The notes below the pieces were generated by a model. That model was not told where the DNA came from, ran no database searches, and was given only the letters and a program-made list of their open reading frames with translations. Shown in pieces: positions 1 to 11,810 of a stretch of 64,000 nucleotides of DNA (positions within the stretch are counted from its first letter, which is position 1; the number at the start of each line of letters is the position of its first letter). The DNA comes from Hyaloscypha bicolor E (Eukaryota; Ascomycota; Leotiomycetes; Helotiales; Hyaloscyphaceae). Position numbers and translations under genes: made by a program. Where the stretch lies: the NCBI RefSeq assembly GCF_002865645.1, contig NW_020194618.1, positions 588,885 to 652,884 of the forward strand. The letters run 5' to 3'.

Positions 1-710
1 TAGGAGATCAGGCCATATCTGCGTACATAGAGAGAGAAGTTGAATAATTACCAGCAGGCCCAAGTAACCGTGGCGGACCAGCACTCCCGACGTTATTACA
101 AACTCGTAATACATTTACAAAGTCTTACTAAAGCAGCCAAAAGGCATTGTTCACTGTTTAAGGTAGAGCACTCGAAAACTGCCAGATGTTTCTCACTAGC
201 TAAATTTTTAAGGTGCTAGAAAGATATACACGTCTCCACGACCCATGGTTCAAATCAGTAGTGACGAGTGAAAATTCATGAAAGAGTCAGTAGGCTTTCT
301 GCCCTCCCTTCTAATCCAGAATTTACCACTCATCGCCTCCTTATCATTACTTTATTGTGCAACTACCCTCTTTGTTCCCCTTTACACTTTATATCCTTAA
401 GAAAGCTACTGGGGCGTTGGAAGGCATAGGAGGCTAATAATGCCAGGCAGGGAGTATTCTACTCCCTTGATAATCAATCTAGGCACAATTTCTGATTTCC
501 GTAGCTCTGGAGAAGAATTAATTCGGGCATTACATAAATAAGGGAGGTAAGTACTAACCTGTAGAGTTCGGTTTAAAGATCATGTGTATTATCATTTCTA
601 GGACTACCTGTCTTCTCTCGAAAAAGGAACGCTAATAAAGCAAGGAGTGTTCCTTTCAAGAGTGTTCCTGTGAACACTTTACATCTCTCTCTCCCTCTAA
701 GCAGAGAGCC
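1..710. other. Intergenic, no gene seen
   Basis: No reading frame, RNA gene or repeat could be supported here. The segment lies 3' of the nucleoside hydrolase-like gene, so its right edge probably holds that gene's 3' UTR. Confidence 0.5.
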
Positions 711-2936
711 CTACTTTGTGCTCTGCAAACCCTGTTGACACGACAGCAGAGCGCCCTTCAACAGCGCCGTAATAACTAGATTCATCGGCGGACTATTGAA
801 ATTGCAATCCGTCGGCAAAGGCGGCTCCTTCACAGGCGCAACCCCAATAACCTTATGCAGCGGATCGTCTGCGTCCGGTCGACTCGTAAGCGGCTTCACA
901 AACTTGAATTCCTCGACGACGTCCTCGCCCGCTGCGCCGATCGCCGCAAGCGCGTCGTAAGCTATAATGTTGATGAAGAACGGGACGAGCTCTTCGACGG
1001 TCGGGTACGGCTCGTCGGGCTCGTGGCCAGAGGAGAGCCAAGCGGAGCGGTTCTTGAGGTACCAGGGCTGCGTCATGTGTGGCGCGAAGGGCTTGTCGGA
1101 GCAGGCTTTTAGGTAGAAGCTTGAGTCTTGGCCGATTTGTACTTTGCGGAGGTAGGGGCCGAGAGGGTGTTGTGTGTCTTCCATGAACTCGAAGACCGTT
1201 GTGGGGATGGCTGTTGCGAAGGTCGCGACTTTGGTCCACACTGCAGAGGGAATCTTGTTCTCTTGCATGAATGTGTGGAAGATTTGGGCGCCGTCGATGT
1301 CGAAGCCGTTGTTCGCAGCTTCGGGGTCTGCGATCAATTTGTCGTCTACCATGCGATAGCCTCCTTGTAGAACCACATTTGAAAGGCCCTTCTTGAGCAA
1401 TTCTGCTCCCTCTTCCGTACTAGCGAATTCGGCGATATCCATTAAGCTGGAAATGCCGAGGAAAGTCAATTTGCGATTTTCCTTAATTGCTTTCTCAAAG
1501 ACAGTCTTGAGGAGATCTTGTCCATCTGGAAGTTCGTTTAGCCGCTCATCGGGTGGCATGAAATCATTGATGCCGGCGAATTCGTAGTCTAAAACTTCGT
1601 GCGGTTTTTGAGATCCTTTAGTACCTACACCCATTGGGACTTTTGGGAGACCTAGAGAATCGAGAGCGCCTCGACCAAAGAGTGCGCGCCTATCTGCTGG
1701 CATAAGGTTTGCGACGAAGCCCGCCAGTGTGACAACACCAAGACGATTAAGCTCTTTCAAGCAAAGCATAGCCGTTAGATCATCGTAGTCTTTTGCTAGA
1801 TCCGTAATAGTGATAATATGGGGTGTTTTGTGGCCTCTGCGACCTGCTTTTTGTCGTTTGGCGACGATTCTGATAAGTTTCTCGTAGACTCCGCCCTCAG
1901 CATTAGTCAAGCCGTCAGGAATCAATGGATTCTTGCTCCTTGGCTCGTATGGCATATCAGCCGTATCATCCTCAGCTTCCGACACATATGTGCCGTCGTA
2001 AACTGATAAGACTGTCTCGAAGTGATCTAAAAGCGTTCGCTGTACAAATCGAGCTTCGTCCGCCGCTGATAGACAGCCAACGATATATTTTATCAGGTTT
2101 CTGCTATACTTCTTTTGAAGCACCTTGACCTTGAATTCGCCAAACTTCTTGCCGTCGTCTAGTGGATTGAGTGTGTTGGAATCCTCATCCCAGAAGCGGC
2201 CGTTGGTAAGGATATAAAACATGCATTTACCCACGTGCCAGATCGTATGAGGATTGGCAACGATATAATCTGGAATACCCTCCCAAGCCTGTTTTTTGGG
2301 TACAAGCTCTGAGACTAGGCAACGGAAGATCTCCCAAAGCTTCTTTTCAGGTATGTTTCCATCCTCGTCCTTGTATTTGCTTGCCTCCGTGTTAGCATCG
2401 TTACCTGCGCAGGGTTTGCATGCATACTCGTAGATTGTCTCAAGGAAGCGCTGTTTGTTGTCACCGATCCAAAACTCGCGATAGATCTTTGAAAATTCCT
2501 TGTCGCCCTCATGGGCAGGGAATATGCCCCCAACTGGTTCGTCCTGAAGGGTTAAGTGCCCCGTCCGATTGACGAGATCAGAGTTTTGTCGCTTGATCCA
2601 GCGTTTCTCGAGCGTATCATCGTCATATTGCCACCTTCCACAGGTGTTGAAATTTTCTCTTGTGTCCAGTTCTCTCCTCTTCCGCCATTTCGCTATTTCA
2701 TCCTCTTGCCTCTTTGCGAAGCCCTCATCTGTCTCCCCCTTGTACTTCACGATATTCTTGCCGTACCGTTGAGCCCTTGACAGGTTGGAAGAGTAGTACC
2801 AGTCATCCATTTTATTTTGCTCATCCGACACGATTGTTGCGCTTGTCTTTTGCTTCTTACGTTGAAAAGCTTCATCGATATTGAGCGAGCCCCGACTGGA
2901 GCCTTCGCTCGCTTCCGAGCGAGGCCTTTTAGACAT
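711..2936 (-). CDS. Inosine/uridine-preferring nucleoside hydrolase-like protein with long N-terminal extension
   Basis: This is a single uninterrupted frame of 741 residues starting at an ATG. Residues from about 370 to 700 resemble the inosine/uridine-preferring nucleoside hydrolase fold, which cleaves the N-glycosidic bond of nucleosides. The Ca-binding signature appears as DLAKDYDD (D379 onward): the first Asp and the final Asp pair of the canonical motif are present, but the usual third-position Asp is Ala, so activity on nucleosides is uncertain. About 370 residues precede the domain. They are charged and begin with a Lys/Arg/Ser-rich stretch (RKKQK) that resembles a nuclear localisation signal; I recognise no domain there. 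Classical nucleoside hydrolases are about 310-350 residues, so this protein is more than double the usual size. The domain call is firm as to fold, weak as to substrate. Confidence 0.75.
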   Translation of the reverse strand: MSKRPRSEASEGSSRGSLNIDEAFQRKKQKTSATIVSDEQNKMDDWYYSSNLSRAQRYGKNIVKYKGETDEGFAKRQEDEIAKWRKRRELDTRENFNTCGRWQYDDDTLEKRWIKRQNSDLVNRTGHLTLQDEPVGGIFPAHEGDKEFSKIYREFWIGDNKQRFLETIYEYACKPCAGNDANTEASKYKDEDGNIPEKKLWEIFRCLVSELVPKKQAWEGIPDYIVANPHTIWHVGKCMFYILTNGRFWDEDSNTLNPLDDGKKFGEFKVKVLQKKYSRNLIKYIVGCLSAADEARFVQRTLLDHFETVLSVYDGTYVSEAEDDTADMPYEPRSKNPLIPDGLTNAEGGVYEKLIRIVAKRQKAGRRGHKTPHIITITDLAKDYDDLTAMLCLKELNRLGVVTLAGFVANLMPADRRALFGRGALDSLGLPKVPMGVGTKGSQKPHEVLDYEFAGINDFMPPDERLNELPDGQDLLKTVFEKAIKENRKLTFLGISSLMDIAEFASTEEGAELLKKGLSNVVLQGGYRMVDDKLIADPEAANNGFDIDGAQIFHTFMQENKIPSAVWTKVATFATAIPTTVFEFMEDTQHPLGPYLRKVQIGQDSSFYLKACSDKPFAPHMTQPWYLKNRSAWLSSGHEPDEPYPTVEELVPFFINIIAYDALAAIGAAGEDVVEEFKFVKPLTSRPDADDPLHKVIGVAPVKEPPLPTDCNFNSPPMNLVITALLKGALLSCQQGLQSTK

Positions 2937-4816
2937 GATGGAGGGTAAAAAAGCGGGCGAAGAAGATGATGGAAGATGAGGCTGTAAGGTCGCGGGGATG
3001 TTGGTTTGTTGTAAATTTATCGGTGATTGTCACCGGAGCAGCTGGTCCCCAGTGAATGATAATGCTCTCAAAAGGTAGTCAACAGATGAATGATGAGTCA
3101 AACCCTTCATCCTCGTTGAGTTGTTTATACTGCTACTCAGAACAGTCGTCCTGTGGCACTTCGAATGCGAACAATGATTACAGCCTTGGGGCTGAATGAA
3201 TGAATATGAGGGCTCAGTCCGACCAACCATTTCTTTCAGAGCTGCGATAAGAACAATGAAATGACAACCTGCTAGTGAAAGAGATACATGAACACATCGA
3301 GGTCGTGGGTAGTTGTGAGGGGCTCTTTGTGAGGGTTTGTTGCTTTAGGCGCGAAAGAGGATATCAAATGTCGTTGCGACAAGGCGCGACTCGCTGACCG
3401 TAGCTGTGATGCCTAACGAGGCTCAGCCACAAAGACACATTTTTGGGTGGATTTACGAAAGTGCTAGGGTTTCCACATTGTGGGCCTCGTAATAAGGCTG
3501 GCATATTGCGGTATATACTATTTCCGAGAAACCATTAGTGAGGCTGCATATTGTGACGAGGCGGACGAGGCATTCGCGGCCTGGGGTGCTTGGGGGCCGT
3601 TAATCACGTGATCAACGAGTGAGTGGTCTAAGAAGGATCCACATAAACTAGACTCAATACTCAAAGGAAAGCTTCTCAGTCTTCTGGATTTAGTCTCTTG
3701 ACATATTGAGGCTCCCTGGCTCATTTCTTTTGTGTCACGTGCCCAGTGGTGGGAGATTCATATCACGTGATTATCGCGCTTTTCTTCGAACCGAGAAAAG
3801 AAGTTGTCCGATTCCTATATACTTTCTCTTGTCACCTGCTCCACAACTCCAAAGAAATGGAAATCAACCTCTCTGCTTCAAGTATAGCCTAGTTGAAGTG
3901 AAGTTTAATCGAAGTGGTTCATATTTTTCATTCCTAAAATGGTAAGTCTTTTTTCTCCACTTCAGTCATTCAACCTCCGCTTGCCATATTATCCTTCCTC
4001 CTCCGTCCCGCTTCACACATCCTCAATTTGCCTACCAAGCAAAAAACACAAACTTCTTGTAAATCTGGCACCTGTCCCCACACAAGCATGGAAACAAACT
4101 CTTTTAAGTCTTCCACAGACTACCTCCCCCTGTCGATAAATAGCTTCAAGATTTGGCAACAAACACAGCCTAGCAGTCAAAGAATCCCGTTCCCACAATC
4201 ATTATCACAAACAACAATGCTAAACAGAGCACCGCCTTGGAAACAAATAGCAAAATCAAACCCCAATCACTTTTCGCCGCCGTAAAGAGCATAAATAGCA
4301 AAGTTGAATAAGTCACGCTGCGAGTTTGATTCCCCAACTGAGCTTGAGATGAGAAAAGTGTGGGAAAGCTTTAGATTCCATTCCATACCATGCATTTGAA
4401 ACATCGCTTGCAAAAGAAAAAAGCTCCTCTTGAAGGGAGCAACGTAAGTTGTAGAAAAAAGGAGGAGCTAATCAACAAACAACAGAACTGAACGCCCGTT
4501 TCGCTTCGTTTGCTCCCATATTTTCGGTTCATCATCAATGCCAATTCAATTCAACGTGATATCATGCTTGCTTGATTCCTCTCTTCCTTTCTCATCGTCC
4601 TTTCTCTCTCGTTGTAGAGATCTCTCTGTATATGTGTGTCTTTGCAATAATCGTTTGCGTTCTGTTCTGCCACCAACCATATCATGCATTGCAGATGACA
4701 CCAGTAATCCACCCCAAAACACAAATGTATGAATTTTCCGCCAATCAGATTACCGCCATCTATGTTCTCTTTTGGCTTGGAAACTTTCCGCTCACAAGCA
4801 CCTTCTTCCCTGCGCG
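2937..4816. other. Intergenic; promoter and 3' UTR sequence, no gene supported
   Basis: The segment contains the upstream region of the nucleoside hydrolase-like gene and the 3' region of the otubain gene. Two CACGTG E-box sequences occur near 3737 and 3763. An ATG directly followed by a perfect intron donor (ATG|GTAAGT) sits at 3938-3946 on the plus strand, but no convincing downstream exon follows: the frames are short and C/A-rich like leader sequence. No gene is called. Confidence 0.4.
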
Positions 4817-6756
4817 TCAGCTAGATCTCTTCCTTGGCGCTGGGGGTTCCTCAGATTCCGGAGTCCATTCTTCCGGTTGGAAGTTTGGATTATTATAATG
4901 AGCGGTATTGTAGTGACTATTCTTGAAAGTCGACGTCTGGAAGACAACTGGCTCTTGCCAGTCGGCCGCCGCTTCCCACTCGTATTTGCTTGGGCGGAAG
5001 CTGGATGTCGCTGAGCTGGGGGAGGAGAGCTCCGAGGGGTGCGAGAGGTGGGAACTTAGGGAGGGATTGGAGGCCAGTGCAGGGCGGGTATGCGGGGGGA
5101 AATTTGTGTGAATTGGTATTTGCGTCGTTGGCGCAGGAAAGGAGGAGTGGGGCGTTGCAAGTGTTGGCGAGGCTAGCGATGGCTGGGAGGGCGGCTGCGC
5201 GGGAAAACTTCCCGGTAGAGCGCTGGAGGAGGTGGTTGACGAGCCCCCAGGAGAAATCGGGGATATGGAGGCGGAAATCGGAGACGAGTTGTATGTGTGG
5301 TCAATTGGTTGCTGAGAATATTGAGGAGTGTGGAAGGGCTGGTGTTGTGGCGGTGAAGACAATCCGAAACCGGGTATGCAGAGAAGGGTTGCCATGTCGA
5401 GTTGTTGAGGGAATCCTCCCATCATAGCTGGTGTTTCATGGACGGAGATCTGTCTAGTAAAGGCTCGATTGACATGAGGGTTTCGAGCAACCTCATCCAT
5501 GACTTGTATGGCCGCTGGCTCCTTGTAAAGGATGTCGTAGTGTGAAGGTCGGTATAGAAGGTGGATCATGGGGCAGCCTGGATTTATCGGGGCTCCATTT
5601 GAATCTTCTTGTCGGAAGATGTGACTGTTTGCCTGTGACCCTTCACTTCGATCGAGGTAAACAATCTCAACTGCAAAACCAATTGGTTTCAGTAAGATGT
5701 CAATCAGTAGCGTCATGCCCAAGTGGTCGATTTCCTGATTGACTGGCTCGATCCAGTCCTTGGTGTACCCATCCACTCCAAGCCCATCCGGTATGAAGTC
5801 TTGATATGATGTACGATTGCCCTTCAACCAAGAACTTGCAAGGAGCCGTAGGTGGTAGACGATCGAATCGGAAATCTCTCGGTTATTGAAGCGTTGCCGT
5901 AGCAGTTCCTCCGCAGCGCGCGGCGATGATGGAACTAGATCTGCAAGATCTCTCAGCAGATTGGTAGTCTCTGCAACCATGTCTTCGAAGAGCCATTCCT
6001 CAAAGCCCCCAACAGTTGTGAGCAGGTTGTTCAGCGAGGTCATCCGGGCCAGCTCCTCTTCCAGCTGCGCCCTATTTTGGAGCCGCAGTAATGTTTCGAA
6101 GTAACTGAAGCCGGCAGCTACAACAGATCAGCTATGAAGCAACAGGATATATCTGCGGCGTAGAAGGGACGTCGTGAAGGGGAGCATTGAAGGGGTCTGT
6201 GGGGCAGCAACCTACCCCGCCATCCGCAGTTTCCATCCCCCAGTATTGGACGATAATGAGAAAACTTCTGCGGTAAAGCCTGGCAGAGCGTCAGCGGGAG
6301 TGCAATTGAGGCCGGCAGACGAACTCACCGCAGTTTTGGCAACGTAGACGGGGTCAGCTTTGGCGTACTCCTCTGTGATGGCGCGGCTGCTCTTCTTCTC
6401 GCCCACCAGCGGACCCTGTTTTCCATTCAGCATTCATTGACCACATCTCACTTGCAGCCTCGCCGTACCTCTAACACGGGCTGGAAGTCTCGCGCCAGCG
6501 CCTCTTGTGCTTCCATATCATGACCTGCCATGGTGTGTTGTTGCGCGGTGGTGTTGGACTGTTGAGAGAATCGCGGCCTCCCTGGCGCGTGGTGGGTGTT
6601 TGGAGCGGCGGGACTGAAAATGGGGTCTCGAAACACCGTGGGACCACCGCTGTCGACCACCAAACCGCTGGCCGGGTAGGGCGCAAAGTCGGGGATTGGC
6701 GGTGCTACTCCATAGGATGCGAAGGGTGAATAAGGGGTGGGCTGTGGCTGGAACAT
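4817..6756 (-). CDS. Otubain-type ubiquitin thioesterase (peptidase C65)
   Basis: This deubiquitinase hydrolyses isopeptide bonds of ubiquitin. The four exons are 6756-6469, 6415-6329, 6279-6216 and 6117-4817, with introns of 53, 49 and 98 nt that have GT-AG ends. Joining them gives 579 residues. The catalytic block GDGNCGWR is split at its end by the third intron; it carries Asp140 and nucleophile Cys143, and the reading continues into AAGFSYFETLL, as in otubains. The catalytic His is in RPSHYDILY (about H339). Without the upstream exons the Cys would be missed, so the exon chain matters. The N-terminus (from MFQPQ) is Pro-rich, and the C-terminal 230 residues are Ser/Pro/Gln-rich and probably disordered, making the protein about twice the size of human otubain-1. 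The start ATG at 6756 is inferred; a longer in-frame start at 6942 would add low-complexity Pro/Ala. Confidence 0.88.
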
Positions 6757-6789
6757 TGCCTTCACTCTTTCTTTGTTCCTGCCTTCTGC

Positions 6790-6852
6790 AAGAGCTGGGG
6801 TTGGAGCTGGAGCTGGAGCTGGGAGCTGGAGCTGGGAGCCGGAGCTGGAGTT
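6790..6852. repeat. GGAGCT hexanucleotide-type microsatellite
   Basis: Tandem copies of a GGAGCT unit, partly interrupted by GGGAGCT variants, lie just upstream of the otubain start codon. They are therefore in its 5' leader or proximal promoter. In one frame they would encode Pro-Ala repeats, which is why upstream in-frame extension of the protein is suspect. Confidence 0.75.
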
Positions 6853-6856
6853 GAAG

Positions 6857-9840
6857 CTGTGAGCTTTATCGTCGCTGCCGCAGCCGCTGCTCTGCTGGCA
6901 GCAAGCGAGGTCGCTGGCTGGAGATTTCCGCTGTGCGCGCACGCTGCACTTTCGCCTGGCCAGCCTCTCTCAACCTCTCGCCGGCTGCAACTTCGTCTAT
7001 TTCGTGCAACCCGAGCAAGCAATGAAGGGAAGGGTCCAGCAGCCAAGCCAAGCAAGGGCAAACAGCCGTGCCAATCGAGCCGAGCGGATGGTCCCAGTGT
7101 CGGTCTTCTACTGTATGTCAACAATACCGTGCGGCGTGAGGGCAGAACGGCGATGTGGTGCTCGCGGTGCTCGCAGTGCTCGCGGTGCTCTGGGCCCTGG
7201 AGATGTGTGCTCTGGCTTCATATGTTGGCCGTGGCCACGGACTCGTGCTGGATGGATGAAGGATGCGTTTCTGGGTGCTGGCTCCTGCTTCGAGCCTCCC
7301 CTGCTACATCGGCGATCCGCACCCCAAATCGCAAAAGTCAAGTAAGTACTCCCTATTCAGCCTGGAGACGCAAGCTTCCAGATCAGCGCTGCCGTCTGGT
7401 CTGGCTTCTTCTTCTCCCGTCGTTGCTGACAGTCAGTCCGCCCTGCCTTCGCTGCTGTTCTTGTCAAAGCTTCTCTACCGTTCTGCGTCCTTCCGCTCAG
7501 GATGTACTCCAGCCCTTTGTTTCCGTTGTGTGTTTCCGAGTATCACGACTACTTCATGTTGTTGAGTCTGTTCTTGGTGATATCCCTGTGGTAGCCCGCA
7601 TGGGAGGGCAAGTATGATGGAGGAGGATGAAGATTGCGGAACACAGAACAGGTACACACAAGTACTAGTCGTCGGTATTTGAAGAGGCGGAAGCCAAGGG
7701 ACCGATCATCTGAGACTGAGGGGGGGGTGCTCTGCTGCGATAGTACGGGGAAATGGGGGCTCGAGGCAATCGGGGAGGGAGGTATCTTCCGCCGTACCCC
7801 CGCTGCAGCAGAACTATCTATGGATGGGACAGACCACAGGATGCAAAGCTGGACGGCCAGTCCTGGTGGCCGCGAAGCATGTCGGCTTTTATTCTGGCCA
7901 CCCACGATACATTTATCTCCAGCAGCGCACATGGGCACGGTCGACCAGCTTACCACAGGTCAGTTCCAGTTCATGAGCGAGAGCCCAATGCTCCTCCTGG
8001 CTATCCGATGGGCACACGCACACGACAATCCAAGTCCACCAATGCTGCACCCTATCCCACGTCGCCGCATCATTCGGGAGTAAGACAGCCCAGCAGTTCA
8101 GGTCCAGTAACTGGTACTTCCAGTCCCTACCGCGCGCTAACGGCGTCTGTTTTCCCCAAGATTCTGCTGAAGATATCCCAAATCCTGCAAGCCGGACTGA
8201 TGTATCACATTGATAGCCTGACAGGCCATAAAAGCTGCCATGAACGGCGATGGGAAAGACGCAATACCACCCTCCTCAAGGGAAACAGCGAATGCCATGC
8301 AGGTGAAGGATCCTCGGAACCATGGTAGCCACGGCGGACCCCCAAAATCGAGTTTATTCCCTGGCCTCCTAGAGGACGAGGCCGAACAGCGATTATGTAT
8401 GTGCTGGATTCCACATCGATGGTGCGTGCAAGGCAGCGGATGGCTGCAGCTAGCGATGAGCCATTTGAGACCTGACTTACTTCCCCTCTCGTACGAGTAC
8501 TTTGGATGCCGGAGCATCGTCAGCTAGCCAGCTTTTGCCAATACATCTTCTCATCACAGTCACACCACTGCGCTTCTCATTTCACAAGCTGTCGACTTCG
8601 GACCGTTCGAAAAGCTGAACTCGAGCACACCAGCCTGCCACATTTCCTCACTTCTCACATAAAAAAAGTCCAAGTCCCCCGTCCACCAGCGACCAACTCA
8701 CCAGACGTGCAGCTTTGCCTTCCACTCAGTACCACAGAGGTCCCTCAGAAGCCGAACCCGCAAGAGGTGCACACCACTACCCCTCCATTTGCAGGCAAAT
8801 CCCGCAGCCATTGGCCAGTGCGCTGCAGCTCACATCCCGGGCCGGGAAGCGCTGGCACTGTCGCACCAACAGCACCTCGTGAAAAGCACCAGGATAGCTG
8901 CACGTTCGCTGGCCCTCCAGTGGAAAGCCGGCCTCTTAGCGGTATTCCCTCAGCTATCGCCTGGGATGGAGGGAACGCCCGCGCGATGGTACAGCCGTGA
9001 GTTGTGGGGCTGCAGCAGGTTCCCGCTCCCGTTCTGTATGGTGACCGGGAACAGCTGCATCGCCTTGAAGAGGGCTGCCGCTCTCCTCCTAGACGGGCCA
9101 GATCAATATTGCGCGGCAAGATTGGAAGCCTGGCTCCCCACATTTGCTCACACGTAACCCATTTTTTGGGGAACCGAGGCTGTTTATTTAGTCATCCCCA
9201 GGATCGTGGTTGCGAGGTTGCGATATTGCATAGCACCGAAAGTACTTCAGATCACATCCTACAGTACCGACAGCGGATGCAAGAATGGCACAAGTTGCTT
9301 GCTGGGAGGGCTCAACCGTGTGGTCGGCAAACACTCCACGCGAGCTGGCCCTGGACTGCATGCTGACTTACTCGAAAACCATAACGGCAAGCCGGACGAA
9401 CGAGCGTTCTCCTATTAATCAAACGCCTCACTTACCATCCAATACATCTAGCCAACGAAGAGGGCCCGGAACTTCTGAGCTGTAGTAAGATTTTCGTATT
9501 TTCAGTGCCAATGAACGCCTTGCTAAAGCAATCCTGCATCTCCTGCAAGACTGCCTGAGAGTCGCCGATGGCGAAACAACTGGCGCCGAAACGGTACCAA
9601 CTGCCATCTATCTTTGGAGAACGGACATGAAGTAATGCCGCGCAGCAAATCTGCATCCCAACTCCTGCTCCGATGCATGCATATCGCTACCACTCACCCC
9701 ATTGCTTCCATTTGATTTCTTGCGCTCCAGTAAAACTCCATCAAATCATCAGTCATGGCTGCATGTGACCATTCTCCCATATCCCCAGCTGCTTCACTGG
9801 GTTCCTCCAGTTCCAATAAAACGGGGAGACGGCAATTTTT
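6857..9840. other. GC-rich gene-free interval
   Basis: This nearly 3 kb interval between the otubain and CSN2 genes has overlapping open frames in all six frames, but none has a recognisable motif or sensible composition; they look like by-products of the GC-rich sequence. A GCTCGC/GGTGCTC direct repeat cluster is at about 7161-7191. A long upstream regulatory region, a non-coding transcript or an unrecognised spliced gene cannot be excluded. Confidence 0.45.
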
Positions 9841-11432
9841 TTAATTGAAGAGCAAGCCTGCCGTGCCTGACGTCTTCTTCCCCTTGTTCTTGCCCTTCTG
9901 CATACCTCCAAATCCACCCCTTGCGGGACCCCCGCCGCCGCCAAAGGCCGCCAGCGCGACATTGTCGTCACCGATCTGCTGGACGTCGGGCATCTTGAAG
10001 CCCTCCCCATCGGAGAACACTGTTCTACAGAGAGACCCAATGGCTGAGGTCCACTCTTGCATGGCTCGGAGCCGCTCCGCGTCGCTGTTGTCCTCGATCT
10101 CAACAGTGCCATCTTGCTGGTTGATCTTGCCCTTGACTTTCTTGTCGACGATCAAGAAGCCCAGGATATCCTGGACCTCCGAAACGGGGATCTTCAGTGC
10201 CTTGCCGATGAACGCGAGGTTGAACCTGGTATATGGTGCAATGAGCTTGAGGACGGCTTTGGTACGCATGTTTCTGGTGACTTCGTCGATGTTCTCGGCA
10301 ATGAAGGGATCAGACATCAGATCCTTATTGTTGTTCAACACGGACTCGTATTGGTGGATGTCATCCCTCTGATACGCATCGACGAGATCGGTCATTGCTG
10401 CAATGCGGGGATCATTCTTGTAAGGCTTGGTCTCTTGCGACTCAAAAGGGTTGATATCGGACTTCATCAACATCGTGGTAAGGACCAAATATTTTAGTAC
10501 TTGGATGCGCTGCAGAGAACCAGCTTCGTCGTAGTTTCGGAAGGATTCGAAGAAATCGCTCTGTGCGTCCTTCCAGTTCTCTTCGCTCATATGCATCTTG
10601 CCACCACACTCTCGAATGATGCCCATGATCTTTGGATGCGGTACTGCTGATCGGACCTTTAGAGCACGTTCGTACAGTCGCTTTAGTTGTTTGTTGTTTT
10701 TCGTCTCCGCGTACATTTGAATTTCCAGGGCGTAGATCTCCAACGAGTATGTGCCTTTGCTTGGGTCATCTGAACCGTCCTCACGCTCGCAGGCCTTGTG
10801 CAACTCTCTTAACTTCTTTGTGATGGCGCCATAATCCTTTCGATCCAGGAACAACTTTGCCAATTTGATGTTGGTCTTCAACCACAGTCGTTCGTTGTTG
10901 GTACTTTGGAAGGATTCTAGGGTCTTGGAATAGAACTCCTCCATACAGTGTCTAGCCCTGTCATCTTCAGAGCCCTTTTCAATGTAATCAAGGATGTTGT
11001 TGATGGATTTTTCTGAGTAGTTTCGCGTGACGGCGCTTTTGACATAGGTGAGGAGTTCGGCATAATGTTCAGCGGCCTTGGAGGTCAGCACACGCCATGA
11101 AGCTTCAGAGAGTAACTTTACCTTATCGTATAGACCGAGCTTGAACTCTAACTTGATCGCCTGCTTCAGACCTTTGAAGCCCCAGTCGCCTTTCTCCTTC
11201 TCCAATGCCGGTACTCCCAGAAACTCTTCGATGGCTGCTTCCGGATCGGAGGCCTTCATTTGCTTGGCATTGTAGTATTTGTTCTCAATATCGACATCGC
11301 CGCCCTCTTCATCGTCGTCTTCCTCGTATTCAAAATCATATCTGTTGACGTTAGATATAAACAGCAAAAGATGGGGAGCTCAATATACCCCTCCTGATCC
11401 GAATCTTGCATGAAATCATCATCATCAGACAT
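9841..11432 (-). CDS. csn2: COP9 signalosome subunit 2 (CSN2)
   Basis: This is a scaffold subunit of the COP9 signalosome, the nuclear complex that removes NEDD8 from cullin-RING ligases. Exon 1 (11432-11389) encodes an acidic start, MSDDDDFMQDSDQEG, and is joined across a 47-nt intron to 11341-9841, giving 514 residues. The join yields EGYDFEYEEDD, which matches the CSN2 N-terminal pattern. A solenoid of TPR-like helices follows, for example NKYYNAKQMK and ALRERAL-type segments. The C-terminal half holds the PCI domain with the winged-helix part around FNLAFIGKALKIPVSEVQDIL. The last 40 residues form a Gly-rich, Lys-rich tail (GGGGGPARGGFGG) that is longer than in animal CSN2, consistent with fungal forms. 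The gene is divergent from CWC25, with start codons 378 bp apart. Confidence 0.95.
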
Positions 11433-11810
11433 GGCTGCGGTTAATCGAGCACAGTTGATTTGATTGATAGTATCTGGCGGTGTGTGTCTGACACGGACAA
11501 TATTTAATAAGTTCAGTTGTCAAAATATTTCACGTCGATGAAATGTCGATGTGAGGCTGCGGCCTGGAGCTTTGTTCGCTAACGAGGCTGATTAGCGCTA
11601 GCCCAGCCACACGTTTTTGCGGGCGGGCGGTTTTCTCCAAATTTCTTGTGACCGCAACCTTCAAAATACAACCTCCCCCAACCAGATTCAGGACTGCTGC
11701 CGACGACACCACGACTTGGATTCCTTCACGGATACTGACACTTGGTACCTTACTTCCTGGTCTCTCCTTGACACTCAAGCAACCCGTATTTTATCGTCAA
11801 AGCGGTCAAG
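11433..11810. promoter_or_regulatory. Shared divergent promoter between CSN2 and CWC25
   Basis: This short interval separates two start codons pointing away from each other, so both promoters must lie in or overlap it. I see no unambiguous TATA box. The arrangement itself is read directly from the gene positions; joint regulation is only an inference. Confidence 0.5.

Noticed and set aside
3938..4285. ATG|GTAAGT start followed by a possible spliced small gene
   Set aside because: The donor is perfect, but no downstream exon with sensible coding sequence could be joined; the sequence resembles a C/A-rich leader.
7161..7191. GCTCGC/GGTGCTC cluster as a CRISPR-like array
   Set aside because: It is a short simple repeat without spacers, and CRISPR arrays are not expected in a fungal nuclear genome.
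6857..9750. Many long overlapping frames in both strands of the 7-9.7 kb region
   Set aside because: They overlap in all six frames, begin at arbitrary sites, and carry no motif or consistent composition. GC-rich sequence with few stops explains them.
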